Shown: positions 9,350 to 18,064, counted from the first letter of the stretch. The stretch is 64,000 nucleotides of DNA from Rhodococcus pseudokoreensis (GCF_017068395.1 NZ_CP070619.1:62001-126000), one strand, 5' to 3'. Numbers and translations: made by a program. Notes: generated by a model from the letters alone, not told the origin.

Positions 9350-10200
9350 CTGGTCCGGGACGGGCACGTCGGAACGTTGACGGTCGATGTTCAGGCCTGG
9401 GACCGCCCCGCCCTGCTGTGCATGCAGGGGCGGCGGATCGACGCGACACCCGCCCGGACAGCACGGTGCTCGACTTACTGGACACCTGGTACGAGGTCAA
9501 CGGTGTCCGCACGCTCGAACGCACTGCCGTCGCGTACCTTCCCGACGGCACCCGGATCGTGGCCACGGCCAATGATGCCGACAACACCAATCCGAGGGCG
9601 GGCGGCCGGCACAGCGGACGCATCCCGTTGACCCTCGACGAGTTGACCGCGATCGCCACCACCGGAGCCCTGGCGGTGACGGCACCCGTCCTCCCGGCCG
9701 TCCCGCTGATGCGATCCTGTGGGGCCTTCACCGATGGGAACGGCCTGAGCTGACCCAGGAGAAGGTGGCCCGGCTCGACCGGGCACTCGAAGCCCGGTGG
9801 GCGAGTATGCCGGGTAACAGCGACCTCACTCCGGATCGGCCGATCGGATCACTCCGGTTGACCGACTTCGGCAAAGACACCATCTTCGAGGTGGTCACCG
9901 CGGAATCGGCCGCCGGAGAGGGGCGCCTGGAGATCGTCGTAGTCAGCGGTCAACCCGCGTCGCCACCGCAGGATGAGTATCTGAACGAGATCGACCCGAA
10001 TCGCACCCACCACGGTGTCAGCAGACGGGACCATTGTCACTCGCGGGTTCTATCCCGAGCACGGCAGCGCCTACTTCTCGCTCATCCTCCCGTCCACCCA
10101 ACAGATCATCAGCATCACCCCCATCAAGGGTTCCACCGTCCCGGTGACGTTGGCGCAGATCGAATACCTGGCCACCGCACCCGAGCTCGACCTGGGCTGA
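9350..10200 (+). pseudogene. broken secreted or membrane protein gene of unknown function
   Basis: Several consecutive frames together read like one actinobacterial hypothetical protein with an extracytoplasmic C-terminal region. The pieces are LVRDGHVGTLTVDVQ and DRPALLCMQGRRID (9350-9440), then STVLDLLDTWYEVNGVRT, AVAYLPDGTRIVATAND and LTLDELTAIATTGAL (9450-9715). Next come WERPELTQEKVARLDRALE and IGSLRLTDFGKDTIFE (9720-10010), then a last frame with GTIVTRGFYPEHGSAYFSLI and LAQIEYLATAPELDLG ending at 10200. Each switch is a frameshift, so at least three lesions are present. The two halves look like repeats of a domain whose members carry a DGT..V plus LT..QL.AIA signature, of unknown role. 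It lies just beyond the IS3 right end. Confidence 0.6.
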
Positions 10201-10255
10201 ACCCGGCCGGACCGGGATTCGCACGCCCCTGGGCAGTCGTTGCCACTGCGGGCGT

Positions 10256-10618
10256 TCACCAGAGGGTGAGGGGAAGTCTGGCTGCTTCAGCACACCGGAT
10301 CAGTTCCTCGATGCTGTCGGGATCGTCGCCGCGGGCGAGACCGGTGCGGATCGCGGCGGCGATAGCCCGGGTACGTCCGGCTGGGCCGCAGACATCGGCG
10401 AGCGGGCTGGCGAGATCGCGGCGGCGCAGCTGGTGTTCGGTGCGGTTGACAGCGTTGGCCCCCAACCGCATGTCCGCGGGGTTGACGCAACCGGCGAAAT
10501 CGCACTGACACAGCACCGCGTCGTCGGCACCCGATCATCCCAGCCGCGGAATCCCCCCGTACTCGAGCTGATACGCGAACAGATGCGCCGGCGCAGTGCC
10601 ACGGTCGCGTTGCGTCAC
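10256..10618 (-). pseudogene. HNH-endonuclease-like gene with an in-frame TGA
   Basis: A GAGGG site precedes GTG at 10618, giving VTQRDRGTAPAHLFAYQLEY and GGIPRLG. Codon 28 is TGA (10535-10537), and the same frame continues with DDAVLCQCDFAGCVNPADMRL, EHQLRRRDLASPLADVCG, and a helical tail to the stop at 10256. The A.R.AYQL, C.C....CVNP..(M)RLG and N..H architecture resembles small HNH-like nuclease proteins of phages and plasmids. With no frame change and a single stop, this looks like a recent nonsense mutation. A shorter product from GTG 10516 (86 residues) remains possible. Nuclease activity is only a guess; the key histidine of CVNPAHL is replaced by Asp. Confidence 0.55.
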
Positions 10619-10653
10619 AGGTACCCTCGGTCCACGAGAGAGGGAGGTCAGCT

Positions 10654-10860
10654 GTGAGCGCAACGAAGAAGCAGAAGGTACTCACCCAGCTAGAACTGAT
10701 GATCAACTCGACCAATCCGGACTTCGCACCGCCGGCAGAAAGCGGTGATCCAAAAGAGCGTCACGAACGCTTCCAAGAATTCCACCGGCAGGTGGCAGAA
10801 GCGGCCGACGACGACCCGATCATCGACACAGTCGCTCGCGAGATCGGACTACCTGAATAG
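10654..10860 (+). CDS. small hypothetical protein
   Basis: This 68-residue acidic protein starts at GTG behind an AGGGAGG site seven bases away. It reads SATKKQKVLTQLELMIN, then a flexible P/S/G linker, then a charged helix (HERFQEFHRQVAEAADDDP) and IDTVAREIGLPE. It is probably helical and cytoplasmic. It is divergent from the broken HNH-like gene. I do not recognise a family. Confidence 0.6.
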   Translation: MSATKKQKVLTQLELMINSTNPDFAPPAESGDPKERHERFQEFHRQVAEAADDDPIIDTVAREIGLPE

Positions 10861-10877
10861 AGCATGTATCACATGCT

Positions 10878-11417
10878 TTACGGGACTGGGAAGGTGCCGA
10901 GCCCCGGGTTCACCAGCATCTGGTACCCATCGACAGGGGGGTATTCGCCGACGTCGGCGACCGCGGCGATCGTGCCGCTGCCGGTGACGACCGTTGCGGG
11001 GGCGTATCGGCACCAATTCTCCGGTGTGATGGGCCGACTGTGGTCGGGCTCGACGAGCCGGAGGGCGGTGGTGCCGGCGACGCCGGTGGTCAGGTTCCGC
11101 CAGTTCACCGACACGGCGACGCAGTATCTCGAGTTCGTCGCTGAACGCTGCGCCGCAAAGGTCACTACGCCGGATGCACCCGTCGTTGCCGAGGGCGTCA
11201 CGGTCGACAGCGGCGGTGGGTAGTCACAGGCCAACGTGGTCAGCAGCAGACATCCTGCGACGAACCGCACCGGGACCTGGAACGCAGTGGTCGTCGCTAC
11301 CGGGACCGGCGGTGTGTTCGCCATCGCGGTGGCGGACGAGCAGAGCGGGATCGCGAGGACCGCCACGGATGCCGCGGCCCAGACTACGAAGGGACGACGA
11401 ATTGCTGCACGGCGCAC
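10878..11417 (-). CDS. secreted hypothetical protein
   Basis: The 179-residue product starts at GTG 11417 with GAGAGG nine bases upstream. It has a clear Sec signal: RRAAIRR, then a hydrophobic core (WAAASVAVLAIPLCSSA) and a cleavage-like ATAMAN near residue 33. The mature part is Thr/Pro/Val-rich with three or four cysteines that could form disulfides outside the membrane (AGCLL, LACDYPPPL, RYCVAV, NWCRYAP). No catalytic signature was seen. It stands alone, ending close to the convergent small gene at 10654-10860. Confidence 0.6.
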   Translation of the reverse strand: MRRAAIRRPFVVWAAASVAVLAIPLCSSATAMANTPPVPVATTTAFQVPVRFVAGCLLLTTLACDYPPPLSTVTPSATTGASGVVTFAAQRSATNSRYCVAVSVNWRNLTTGVAGTTALRLVEPDHSRPITPENWCRYAPATVVTGSGTIAAVADVGEYPPVDGYQMLVNPGLGTFPVP

Positions 11418-11439
11418 GGCGTTAGCCTCTCGTGTTGGC

Positions 11440-11690
11440 TCAATCCCGACCCTGCTGCAGTATCAGGCTACTCGCTTGGTGGCACCGCGGACCTGGCAAC
11501 GGCGAGCGGGACAGGCCCCCCGGGTACCTGCCACCCAGCTCTCGTCCGTCGATCAAGGCCGTTGCCGTGCCGTCGGCGTCGGCGTCGATGCCGAGTTCGT
11601 GACCAAACCCGTGTTGGCGCAGAACTTGATCGAATGCGCGCTCGACGCGGAGTGCCGTTCGGGTAGCTCATCGCGGAGGAGGCTTACGGT
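11440..11690 (-). pseudogene. fragment of an unknown protein
   Basis: The minus strand has a coding-like frame without a start codon. It reads RVERAFDQVLRQHGFGHE, then LGIDADADGTATALIDGREL and GGRYPGG, to a TGA at 11440. The beginning (VSLLRDELPERH) is in another frame, so a frameshift near 11650 separates the two. I do not recognise the family. Confidence 0.35.
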
Positions 11691-12194
11691 CGGGTGATGT
11701 CCCTGCGAACATGGCTCGCCGCGGTCCCGCCGAGCAGTGCCGCCGGATTTCCGCCGGCGACGGCGCGCGCGGACCGCACTGTTATCCGTGGGTGCGGGTA
11801 CCGATGCGCATCGCAGGGGCACCGGACATATTGGCTGCCTTCGAAATGCCGTCGAGTTCGGCGACCTCGTCGACCGTGACCGCGAGGCCATCAGCCGCCA
11901 CGAGGGCCCGCACCGCCGCGTCGGGCGTCAGGCCGACGCGATCGCCGCCGTGACGCCCTTCTGCGATTAGCCACGCGACGAGATGCACCTCCCACTGAAG
12001 GCAGCCCCTTGTTCTCCCAACTCGACGACACACATAATTCGTCTCGCGAGTTTCGAGTTACCGAATCGAGATAGGTCAGCGTCCGAGACAGTAAATGATC
12101 TTGAACGGTCGGCTCATCCACGCGCAAATGACATTCACGGCATTTTCAGCAACTGACGCGGCGGAGACACGACCGGAAGTTCCGGTACAGCGAA
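11691..12194. other. no confident gene; weak coding-like remnants
   Basis: A minus-strand stretch around 11790-11990 reads GDRVGLTPDAAVRALVAADG and VDEVAELDGISKAAN, which has actinobacterial composition but no start, no ribosome site and no recognised family. I treat it as decayed coding DNA. The remainder up to 12194 shows nothing. Confidence 0.35.
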
Positions 12195-12224
12195 GGGGGT
12201 CCGCGGGTGAAAGTACGGACCCCC
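12195..12224 (-). terminator. strong stem-loop downstream of the 32-residue peptide gene
   Basis: A perfect 9-bp stem, GGGGGTCCG (12195-12203) with CGGACCCCC (12216-12224), closes a 12-base loop about 40 bases after the peptide stop codon. There is no long T-run, but the stem is very stable. Confidence 0.65.
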
Positions 12225-12266
12225 TTGCTGCCGCTGCAGAGCCAGTTCAGTTACTGGCCAGCGCTA

Positions 12267-12365
12267 CTAACCGCTGAGTGACCCAGCAGAACCCGAGAAG
12301 AAGTCGAGGACGCCGAGAAGAGTGGAGACGTTCGAGAAAAAGTCGGCCAAGAAAGCGAGGTCCAT
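12267..12365 (-). CDS. 32-residue hydrophobic helical peptide (mycomembrane-peptide-like)
   Basis: ATG at 12365 is preceded by GGAG eight to nine bases away and opens a 33-codon gene: MDLAFLADFFSNVSTLLGVL, then DFFSGSAGSLSG, then TAG. The peptide lacks a signal sequence and is acidic and strongly amphipathic/hydrophobic, with Phe/Leu on one face. Its size and composition recall the tiny alpha-helical PorH/PorA channel peptides of Corynebacterium, though homology cannot be claimed by eye. A promoter-like pair lies upstream (12425-12453) and a strong stem-loop follows, so it is a free-standing transcription unit. A membrane-active toxin or a regulatory peptide are alternatives. It is intact amid decayed genes. 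Confidence 0.55.
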   Translation of the reverse strand: MDLAFLADFFSNVSTLLGVLDFFSGSAGSLSG

Positions 12366-12424
12366 CTTTGTAACTCCAGTTCGATTGTTCAGAGAATCGT
12401 GACACACAGCACACGATGTGAGTA

Positions 12425-12453
12425 TTTATACCGGTCCGATAACAATTCCGCAA
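12425..12453 (-). promoter_or_regulatory. putative promoter of the 32-residue peptide gene
   Basis: On the minus strand TTGCGG (12453-12448) and TATAAA (12430-12425) are separated by exactly 17 bases, about 60 bases before the peptide ATG. Both are close to sigma-70-class consensus; no transcript data are available. Confidence 0.45.
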
Positions 12454-12853
12454 CGACAAGTTTTGCGGTCAACCAGCAACGAGTGAAACCCGGCCCACAC
12501 CGAGACGAGGGCACATCGCGGCCCGGTCCGCGGTGATGGAAACGCGGATCGATGGCCAGGCCCTCTATGTCGGCACAGACCAGCCACCCATCATCGGCCG
12601 CGACCGCCCACCGATGCACCGGCGCCCACTACCACCGGGTCCGGCTCACTGCCGCGTAATCCTCGATGATTTCCTCGATGACATCGGCCTAGGGACTCCT
12701 GCGGACCACTCCCCCGGCACGCGAGCTGACGTGCACGAACACCGGCCCGGCAGTCTTCCATCGTTGTTCCGATCGCGGTCGCCGGCGGAGTGCGGATGGC
12801 GCACTCATCGGTCTGCGGCGAGCATGTGCGGTAGTTCCGGTACTCTGAGCGCA
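12454..12853. other. no confident gene
   Basis: A short minus-strand frame near 12510-12620 (HRWAVAADDGWLVCADIEGL, AIDPRFHHRG) looks coding but runs into unrelated sequence and lacks a convincing start. The rest up to the TetR remnant shows nothing recognisable. Confidence 0.35.
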
Positions 12854-13316
12854 TTAATCCGCACGGCCGGGCGATCCGGTCACGGGAACGTCGGTGCGCG
12901 CCGCCCGGATCCGCATCATGTCGGGATGCCGGTTGGGCGGCATGATCCCCGGCAACAGGAACCCCCACATCTCGTCGACCCACTGCTCGAGATCCACGCG
13001 ATGGGTCAGGATCCGGGACACGGTCTGGACCCCGGTGAACGCGCCGATGACGAATCGCGCGAACGTCGGCGGGTCGACGGTGTCGACAAGATCGCGCTCG
13101 GCGACCGCACGGGCCGCCAACTCTTGACAGGCGGCGATCTAATCCACCTACGGGCCTGCGGGGCCACGGTCGTCGGCACTGAACTCGAAGGTGATGCGGA
13201 TCCCGGCCCGCCTTCGTCATACCCGCCGCCTCGGCGATCTCGACGAGGCTGGCACCCTCGAACCCGGACATGTCGAAAATTTCCGCTGCCCCACGGACGA
13301 TCTGCGCCCGCCTCAC
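12854..13316 (-). pseudogene. TetR-family (gamma-butyrolactone-receptor-like) regulator, internally deleted
   Basis: The N-terminal DNA-binding part starts at GTG 13316 (RRAQIVRGAAEIFDMSGFEG, ASLVEIAEAAGMTK), a clear TetR helix-turn-helix of the ScbR/ArpA type. It goes out of frame near 13210. The C-terminal ligand domain is readable in another frame at 13130-12860 (AARAVAERDLVDTVDPPTFA, RFVIGAFTGVQTVSRILTH, VDEMWGFLLPGIMPP). About fifty residues between them are missing and stops intervene. A working protein would have about 210 residues, so this gene is dead. Confidence 0.75.
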
Positions 13317-13981
13317 CGCTGCCCGTTGCTACTGCACCATCCACCGCACCTTCCGCGCGCTTCGCGGCTGCAGCCCCGCGACTTTCGATCGCAGCCTGCA
13401 GCCTGCAGCCTGCGCGACGCTACCACCGGCACCCGTGCGCGCCTCACCCCCGGAAGAGACCCGCATCCACCAGCACAGGCGCCGGGGACACTGCAAGGGT
13501 GCCGTCGCTCGATCGACCCTGCCAACCCGTCGCTCCACCGTCGTCGCCCTCATCCACGTTGGTAACTGCGTGGCTCACAGGTGGCCGGGACTGCACAGCT
13601 ACTTTGGGGTCCACACCAGTGCCGGCAAGGTTCGTTGCTCGGCCACCTCGTTTCGGGGCGGTCGCCGACGATTTCGAATCCTCGCCACGCTCGCGCCGGA
13701 ATCGCACGCGCGTCCTCCGTCGAGTCGAGGACCCTCAGTTAGGCAACGAGTCCGACCTTCCAGTTCGATCACGGGTGAGGTTTGCCCCGATGTTCTTCTA
13801 CACCGCTGCAGCAACGGCCGCCGCCACCGCGGGCGCCACTCGGGGACCTCCCCCACCGAGGAACAACTTCGGATGCGCCGTCTTGCTCGTCGCCAGAGAA
13901 TCCTTGAGCCGAGACATTGGAAACTTCCACGCGAGACGGACGAGCTGATTCGCTTCGCCCAAAGCTGGATTCCTTAACAGG
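13317..13981. other. no gene seen
   Basis: No frame shows consistent codon bias or family similarity. A minor curiosity is three tandem copies of GCAGCCT near 13391-13412. Probably decayed DNA. Confidence 0.45.
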
Positions 13982-14245
13982 GATTGGTGGAAACGCTACG
14001 TCGAAGTCAATCGCCGATTCGCTGATGCAGCTGCCGACACTGCCGCAGAGAGCGCAACCGTATGGATCCAGGACTATCACCTCCAGCTCGTACCTAGAAT
14101 GTTGCGTGAGCTCCGACCCGACCTGAGAATCGGTTTCTTTCTCCACATTCCGTTCCCGCCCGTCGAGCTGTTCCTGCGGCTGCCCTGGCGCACGGAGATC
14201 ATCGATGGACTCCTTGGCGCAGACCTGCTACGGCCGCGGCGATGA
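13982..14245 (+). pseudogene. otsA: internal fragment of trehalose-6-phosphate synthase (otsA)
   Basis: The plus strand reads [20 protein letters not shown], then [20 protein letters not shown], then [20 protein letters not shown] and [15 protein letters not shown] before a frameshifted tail and TGA at 14243-14245. W.QDYHL.L.P..LR and HIPFP..E.F..LPWR are diagnostic of OtsA (UDP-glucose/ADP-glucose plus glucose-6-phosphate to trehalose-6-phosphate). Only about 80 of roughly 490 residues are present, from the middle of the enzyme, with no start codon. It is a stranded genomic scrap carried into the mosaic region. Confidence 0.8.
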
Positions 14246-14271
14246 TGTTTCCCGAACGCTCACAAGGACTA

Positions 14272-14540
14272 GCTGTAATTCGCAGAGACGTTGTGAACGC
14301 CGACGCGGACGATGGGTGACTTGCCACCGATCCCGGTGTGGGGCCGTCGGTGAATGTAGTGATACAGCCAGTCCTGACAGGACTGGCGCCGCCATCGGCG
14401 GAGAGGCAGGTGTCCGCGTACCCCCAGTCTGCGGCGATGGTCCGGTTGAATTGTTCGTTTATCGTTGGTCGGTGGACGGTAAAGTCGGGTCCGCTTGTGC
14501 GCGATGTCCGGCCCGAGCGCATCAGCGAAAGCAATTGAGA
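14272..14540 (-). pseudogene. IS481-family transposase, C-terminal remnant
   Basis: Three frames together give the IS481 C-terminus. IAHKRTRLYRPPTN and FNRTIAADWGYAD come near 14540-14440, then LYHYIHRRPHTGIGGKSPI and VHNVSANYS near 14360-14272, corresponding to the family pattern of RPQTNGK.ERFNRT...W.Y, then YN..R.H..LGG..P. Frameshifts separate the pieces and the N-terminal DD residues are gone. Confidence 0.7.
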
Positions 14541-15268
14541 CGTAACATGAGATCCACTGCCGGGGCACTGGCTCTGGGAATCCGAATGGACCCAACTATT
14601 CACTTACACACGGCGTCGAGAACCCCAGGCCACCTGATACGTAACTGGTTTGTCAAGGGCGAGGGCGAGGGGGTGTCCAGGACCGTCGTCGTGGGCGCCG
14701 CCTCTGTGGGTCCGGCCGATCTGGGGTGGTGGCGAGCGTGTCGGTTTCGACGCGTGATCAACTCTGATTTGCGCGGGTTGGGTACCGCAGGACGGTTGTT
14801 CGGCTGGAGTGGATCGCTGGTCAAATCTAGAGCGTGATCCCAACGTACAGTTGACGATTGCTCAATAGGTGGCTCGCGGATCACTCCCAAGCGCTGCCGT
14901 CATCACCGCATGATTCGCCCAGACGCTGTGGGGGTCCCGTTCCGGTCCTTGCTCGGCAGGTCGTCGGCGACGAGGGGCAAGGTGGAGTCCCCGCAGCGCA
15001 GCGAAGAGAACTGACCTTGCCGGCCGACCGAATCGACGACCACACTCGCAACCTGGATGCGGACCGTTCGGCAACCCGCGTTCACATGTGAGTGGACCCC
15101 AGCCCAGCCCCTCATATCGTGTAATTCCATGCACCATAAGCGATCCCGCTCTCCCGGCAATCCAGTGCATGCCCGGCGGCCGGGTACTCTGCGGGCGAAA
15201 GTCTGTGATGGATGGCTTGTCTCCGTATGGTTTCCGAGCGTTTGGCACGCAACTGATTCCAGCGGCCG
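14541..15268. other. no confident gene
   Basis: No reading frame here has the codon bias of real genes nearby and I recognise no domain. It separates the mobile-element graveyard from the intact catabolic locus and may include the island boundary. I saw no tRNA-like fold or long direct repeat. Confidence 0.45.
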
Positions 15269-15613
15269 TCACAGAAATAGCGGCGTTGGCGCCGGCGGAG
15301 AGGTCTGCTCAGGATCTGAGATCGAGAGCTTCTGTTCGCACAGTTCGAAGAGCGACCTCGCTCGGTGCGGCGTGAGCCGAGCACGACCACGGGTGAGGAT
15401 GTTGGCCAGCCGCTTGTAGAACGCGTCCTCGGGCAGGCCGAAGCGGACGAGAATGTCGTCGTCGGGCGCGCCGCCCCACGGCTGCCACATCGAGGCGAAG
15501 TCGACCATGATCTGCGACTCCGTCGGTTTCCTGTCGGATCGTCGTCGCGGGTATCGCCTGACTCCGGTGCGGGTGGCGTTGCTGTGGGGGCTCATCGGAC
15601 TACCGATCATCAT
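15269..15613 (-). CDS. DUF3263-like small protein
   Basis: ATG 15613 lies behind an excellent AGAGGAGAAGTC site and gives 114 residues. After a basic N-terminal stretch, the domain VDFASMWQPWGGAPDDDILV, RFGLPEDAFYKRLANIL and HRARSLFELCEQKLS has the W...G....I...F......FY..L..IL pattern of DUF3263-type proteins, which look like a compact helix-turn-helix of unknown role in mycolic-acid actinobacteria. It follows the epoxide hydrolase stop by 46 bases on the same strand and is probably the last gene of that operon. A DNA-binding or feedback role is only a suggestion. Confidence 0.6.
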   Translation of the reverse strand: MMIGSPMSPHSNATRTGVRRYPRRRSDRKPTESQIMVDFASMWQPWGGAPDDDILVRFGLPEDAFYKRLANILTRGRARLTPHRARSLFELCEQKLSISDPEQTSPPAPTPLFL

Positions 15614-15659
15614 GACTTCTCCTCTGGTATCTCCACTTGTGAACACTCCCCAGCGCGCC

Positions 15660-16805
15660 TTAGAGTCCGGCGAGGAAGGCACGCAGGTCGGCGACCAGAA
15701 GCTCCGGCTGCTCCCACGCGCCGAAGTGGCCGCCTCGTGCCATCGGCGTCCAGCGCACGATGTTGTAGTGCTCCGAGGCGATCCGCCGAGACGTCGGGTA
15801 GAGCTCCCTGGGGAACAGGGCGACCGCGGTGGGCACCCCGATCCGTCCCTGCCGCGGGGTGGATCCGAGTGCGGCCAGACGAGCCTCGTGGTAGAGGCGT
15901 CCCGACGAGCCGCCGGTCCCGGTCGCCCAAAAGGTGGTCACGCTGGTGAGGATCTCGTCCTTGGTCAGGACCGATTCCAGGTCCCCGTCGCAGTCGGTCC
16001 AGCTGCGGAGCTTCTCCGCAATCCACGCAGCCTGACCGACAGGCGAATCCGCGAGCGCGTACGAGAGCGTCTGGGGCTTGGTCGACTGGAGCATCACGTA
16101 GCCGAGCTCGCTCGCGCGCAGTGCCTCGTTCGCCTGTTGCTGGTGCTCCTCCTCCGGCGTGAGAACGCCGTCGCGAGGGCGCAGTCCGCTCACGAGGAGG
16201 GCGAGGTGGAGGCCGGCGAGTCGCTCGGGCGCCTCCCGGGCCATCTCGGTGGAGACCACCGATCCCCAGTCGGTCCCGTGGGCCGCGAACCGCTCGTATC
16301 CGAGGCGCGCCATGAGCTCGAGCCAGGCGCGCGCGATGCGGCCCGGATGCCAGCCGCTCTCCGTCGTCGGCAAGCTCCAGCCGAACCCGGGCAGCGACGG
16401 CGCGACCACGTGGCAGGCGTCCTCGGCTCGTCCGCCGTATGCCGTCGGATCCGTCAGCGGACCTATCACCTTCAGGAACTCCAGTGGCGTACTCGGCCAC
16501 CCGTGCGTCAGCATCAGCGGCCTCGCCTCGGGATGCGGCGAGCGCACGTGGAAGAAGTGGACGCGTGCCCCGTCGAGTGTGGTGAGGAACTGTGGCCACG
16601 TGTTCTGCACGCGCTCGGCCGCGCGCCAGTCGAAGTCGTCGCGCCAGTAGTCGACCAGGGCGCGCAGGTAGTCGCCGTCGGCTCCGCGCTCCCATCCTGA
16701 GCCCGGGATCTGGTCGGGCCATCGCGTCGATGCCAGCCGCTGCCGAAGGTCGTCGAGCACGCTGTCCTCGACGTGGACCTCGAACGGCGTGATCTCGCCG
16801 TACAT
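15660..16805 (-). CDS. epoxide hydrolase (microsomal/EPHX1-like, EHN domain)
   Basis: The 381-residue enzyme has the N-terminal EHN cap (ITPFEVHVEDSVLDDLRQRL, WPDQIPGSGWERG), an oxyanion-hole HGWPSTPLEF at 101-110 and nucleophile Asp179 in AAHGTDWGSVV. Catalytic His is about residue 360 in GGHFGAWEQPELL. Such enzymes open epoxides to vicinal diols through an ester intermediate. It starts three bases after the stop of the upstream hypothetical gene and belongs to the ferredoxin-reductase operon (19656 to 15269). A P450 in the adjacent divergent operon could supply the epoxide. Length and motifs are complete. It is paralogous to the enzyme at 30193-31377 but clearly distinct in sequence. Confidence 0.88.
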   Translation of the reverse strand: MYGEITPFEVHVEDSVLDDLRQRLASTRWPDQIPGSGWERGADGDYLRALVDYWRDDFDWRAAERVQNTWPQFLTTLDGARVHFFHVRSPHPEARPLMLTHGWPSTPLEFLKVIGPLTDPTAYGGRAEDACHVVAPSLPGFGWSLPTTESGWHPGRIARAWLELMARLGYERFAAHGTDWGSVVSTEMAREAPERLAGLHLALLVSGLRPRDGVLTPEEEHQQQANEALRASELGYVMLQSTKPQTLSYALADSPVGQAAWIAEKLRSWTDCDGDLESVLTKDEILTSVTTFWATGTGGSSGRLYHEARLAALGSTPRQGRIGVPTAVALFPRELYPTSRRIASEHYNIVRWTPMARGGHFGAWEQPELLVADLRAFLAGL

Positions 16806-16808
16806 CGC

Positions 16809-17222
16809 TTACGACCCTCCGTCGAGCAGGCGGCCCAGCTCGACCATGCCGGGGACGTCGATACGCGTCGAGCCGACACGCCAGACCGGGGTCGGCCGGC
16901 GGCGGGGCGGGACCAGCGGCACCACGAGACTGCGCGTGGCCGCCACGATCCGCGGATGCTCGTCGTGCCGCCACAACACGTTCGCCCGGGAGATCTCGAC
17001 ACGATCGCCCCGCGCACCGACGAACACAGCCGAGCCGCCCTGGTGCAGCACGCCTTCGCCGCACGCCTCCACCCACTCGTCGAGCCGCAGGAACCGGAGA
17101 TCCGCAAGACGCTTTCCGGCCCCACTCAGGTCGCAGATGTAGCGCTCCCCGGCGATCAGTGGCGGATACGGCGGCGCCAGCCGGCGCGCGATCAGGTCCG
17201 CGACGGCACGCCACCCGCTCAT
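16809..17222 (-). CDS. hypothetical protein in hydrolase operon
   Basis: This 137-residue protein starts at an ATG that overlaps the stop of the alpha/beta-hydrolase gene (ATGA) and ends three bases before the epoxide hydrolase ATG, so it is co-translated with both hydrolases. It begins SGWRAVADLIARRLAPPYPP, then LIAGERYICDLSGAGKRLA, then a beta-rich part (GVLHQGGSAVFVGARGDRVE) and ends VPGMVELGRLLDGGS. There is no signal peptide or membrane segment. I do not recognise the family. The conserved operon position suggests it may modulate or partner one of the hydrolases, which is speculation. Confidence 0.6.
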   Translation of the reverse strand: MSGWRAVADLIARRLAPPYPPLIAGERYICDLSGAGKRLADLRFLRLDEWVEACGEGVLHQGGSAVFVGARGDRVEISRANVLWRHDEHPRIVAATRSLVVPLVPPRRRPTPVWRVGSTRIDVPGMVELGRLLDGGS

Positions 17223-18064
17223 CGGTCGACCAGCCCGGTGAGCATGCGCGAGATCGCCTCCGCACAGCGTGCCGGCTGGTCGAGCGGGACATGGTGGAAC
17301 GCATCGGGTACCACCTCGACCGGTACCGCGTGCCCCAGCCACTTTTCCAAGCAAGCCACCGAGTCCGGGCCACCCATGTCGGTCTGCGCGCCGTACAGGT
17401 AGCCGACCGGGCAGAGCACCGACGACAGGTCCGCACGTACGCCGTCGTTGCTCAGCCGGCGACGCGCAGCCGGGTCGAACTTCCACCGCCACCCCGGGCC
17501 GGCCTCGACGAGCCCGGAGCGGGCGACCTCCTGCAGCAGCCGCGGGTCGGCGTTCGTCCGGTCGGGCAGCAGCCGGAACCGGTCGAGCGCCTCCTGCGCG
17601 GAGGCGAAGACCCGTGCCGACGTGGTCGGCGGCGGGAGCTCCCGTAGGGGCAACCGCGTGTCGACCAGGACGAGCCTGCCGACGAGCTCGGGGAACCGGG
17701 CGGCCGTCGCAGCAGCGACCAGACCTCCCATGCTGTGGCCCACCACTGCCGAGGGGCCGGCTCCGTCGCCCGCACCGGCTCGCGCGGCGCGCAACACGGC
17801 AGCCATCTCCTCGGCCCAGAGCTCGGCGCGGTAGGCCGGCCGGTGCCCGCTGTCGCCGTGCCCGCTCAGGTCGGCCACCACGACGTGGTGCTCGCGGGCC
17901 AGCACGGGAGCAACCTCGGTCCACCAGCCGGAGTGTGCGGCCCCGCCATGGACGAGGAGCACGGTGTCGGCCTCGGGCGACCCGAGACATCGGTAGGCGA
18001 TTCCGACACCCCCGACCTCGACCACCTCGACCGCTCGAACGGCCTCTGCCGGCCCTGCGCTCAT
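17219..18064 (-). CDS. alpha/beta-hydrolase
   Basis: The 281-residue product has the alpha/beta-hydrolase fold: LLVHGGAAHSGWWTEVAP for the oxyanion loop, VADLSGHGDSGH, the nucleophile elbow VVGHSMGGLVA with Ser, and a C-terminal FHHVPLDQP with the likely catalytic His. The ATG at 18064 overlaps the stop of the ferredoxin-reductase gene (GCATGAGC). Upstream in-frame codons lie inside that gene and are rejected. Likely reactions are hydrolysis of a lactone, ester or C-C bond; opening the lactone made by one of the Baeyer-Villiger enzymes is an attractive inference. The catalytic set looks complete. Confidence 0.8.
   Translation of the reverse strand: MSAGPAEAVRAVEVVEVGGVGIAYRCLGSPEADTVLLVHGGAAHSGWWTEVAPVLAREHHVVVADLSGHGDSGHRPAYRAELWAEEMAAVLRAARAGAGDGAGPSAVVGHSMGGLVAAATAARFPELVGRLVLVDTRLPLRELPPPTTSARVFASAQEALDRFRLLPDRTNADPRLLQEVARSGLVEAGPGWRWKFDPAARRRLSNDGVRADLSSVLCPVGYLYGAQTDMGGPDSVACLEKWLGHAVPVEVVPDAFHHVPLDQPARCAEAISRMLTGLVDR

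Noticed and set aside
10535..10537. Selenocysteine at the in-frame TGA of the HNH-like gene
   Set aside because: There is no catalytic cysteine expected at this site, no selenocysteine-insertion stem-loop evident right after it, and no selenoprotein machinery in view; a nonsense mutation is simpler.
13391..13412. Three tandem GCAGCCT units
   Set aside because: Too short and isolated to be a functional repeat or CRISPR; no array of regularly spaced repeats was seen anywhere in the window.
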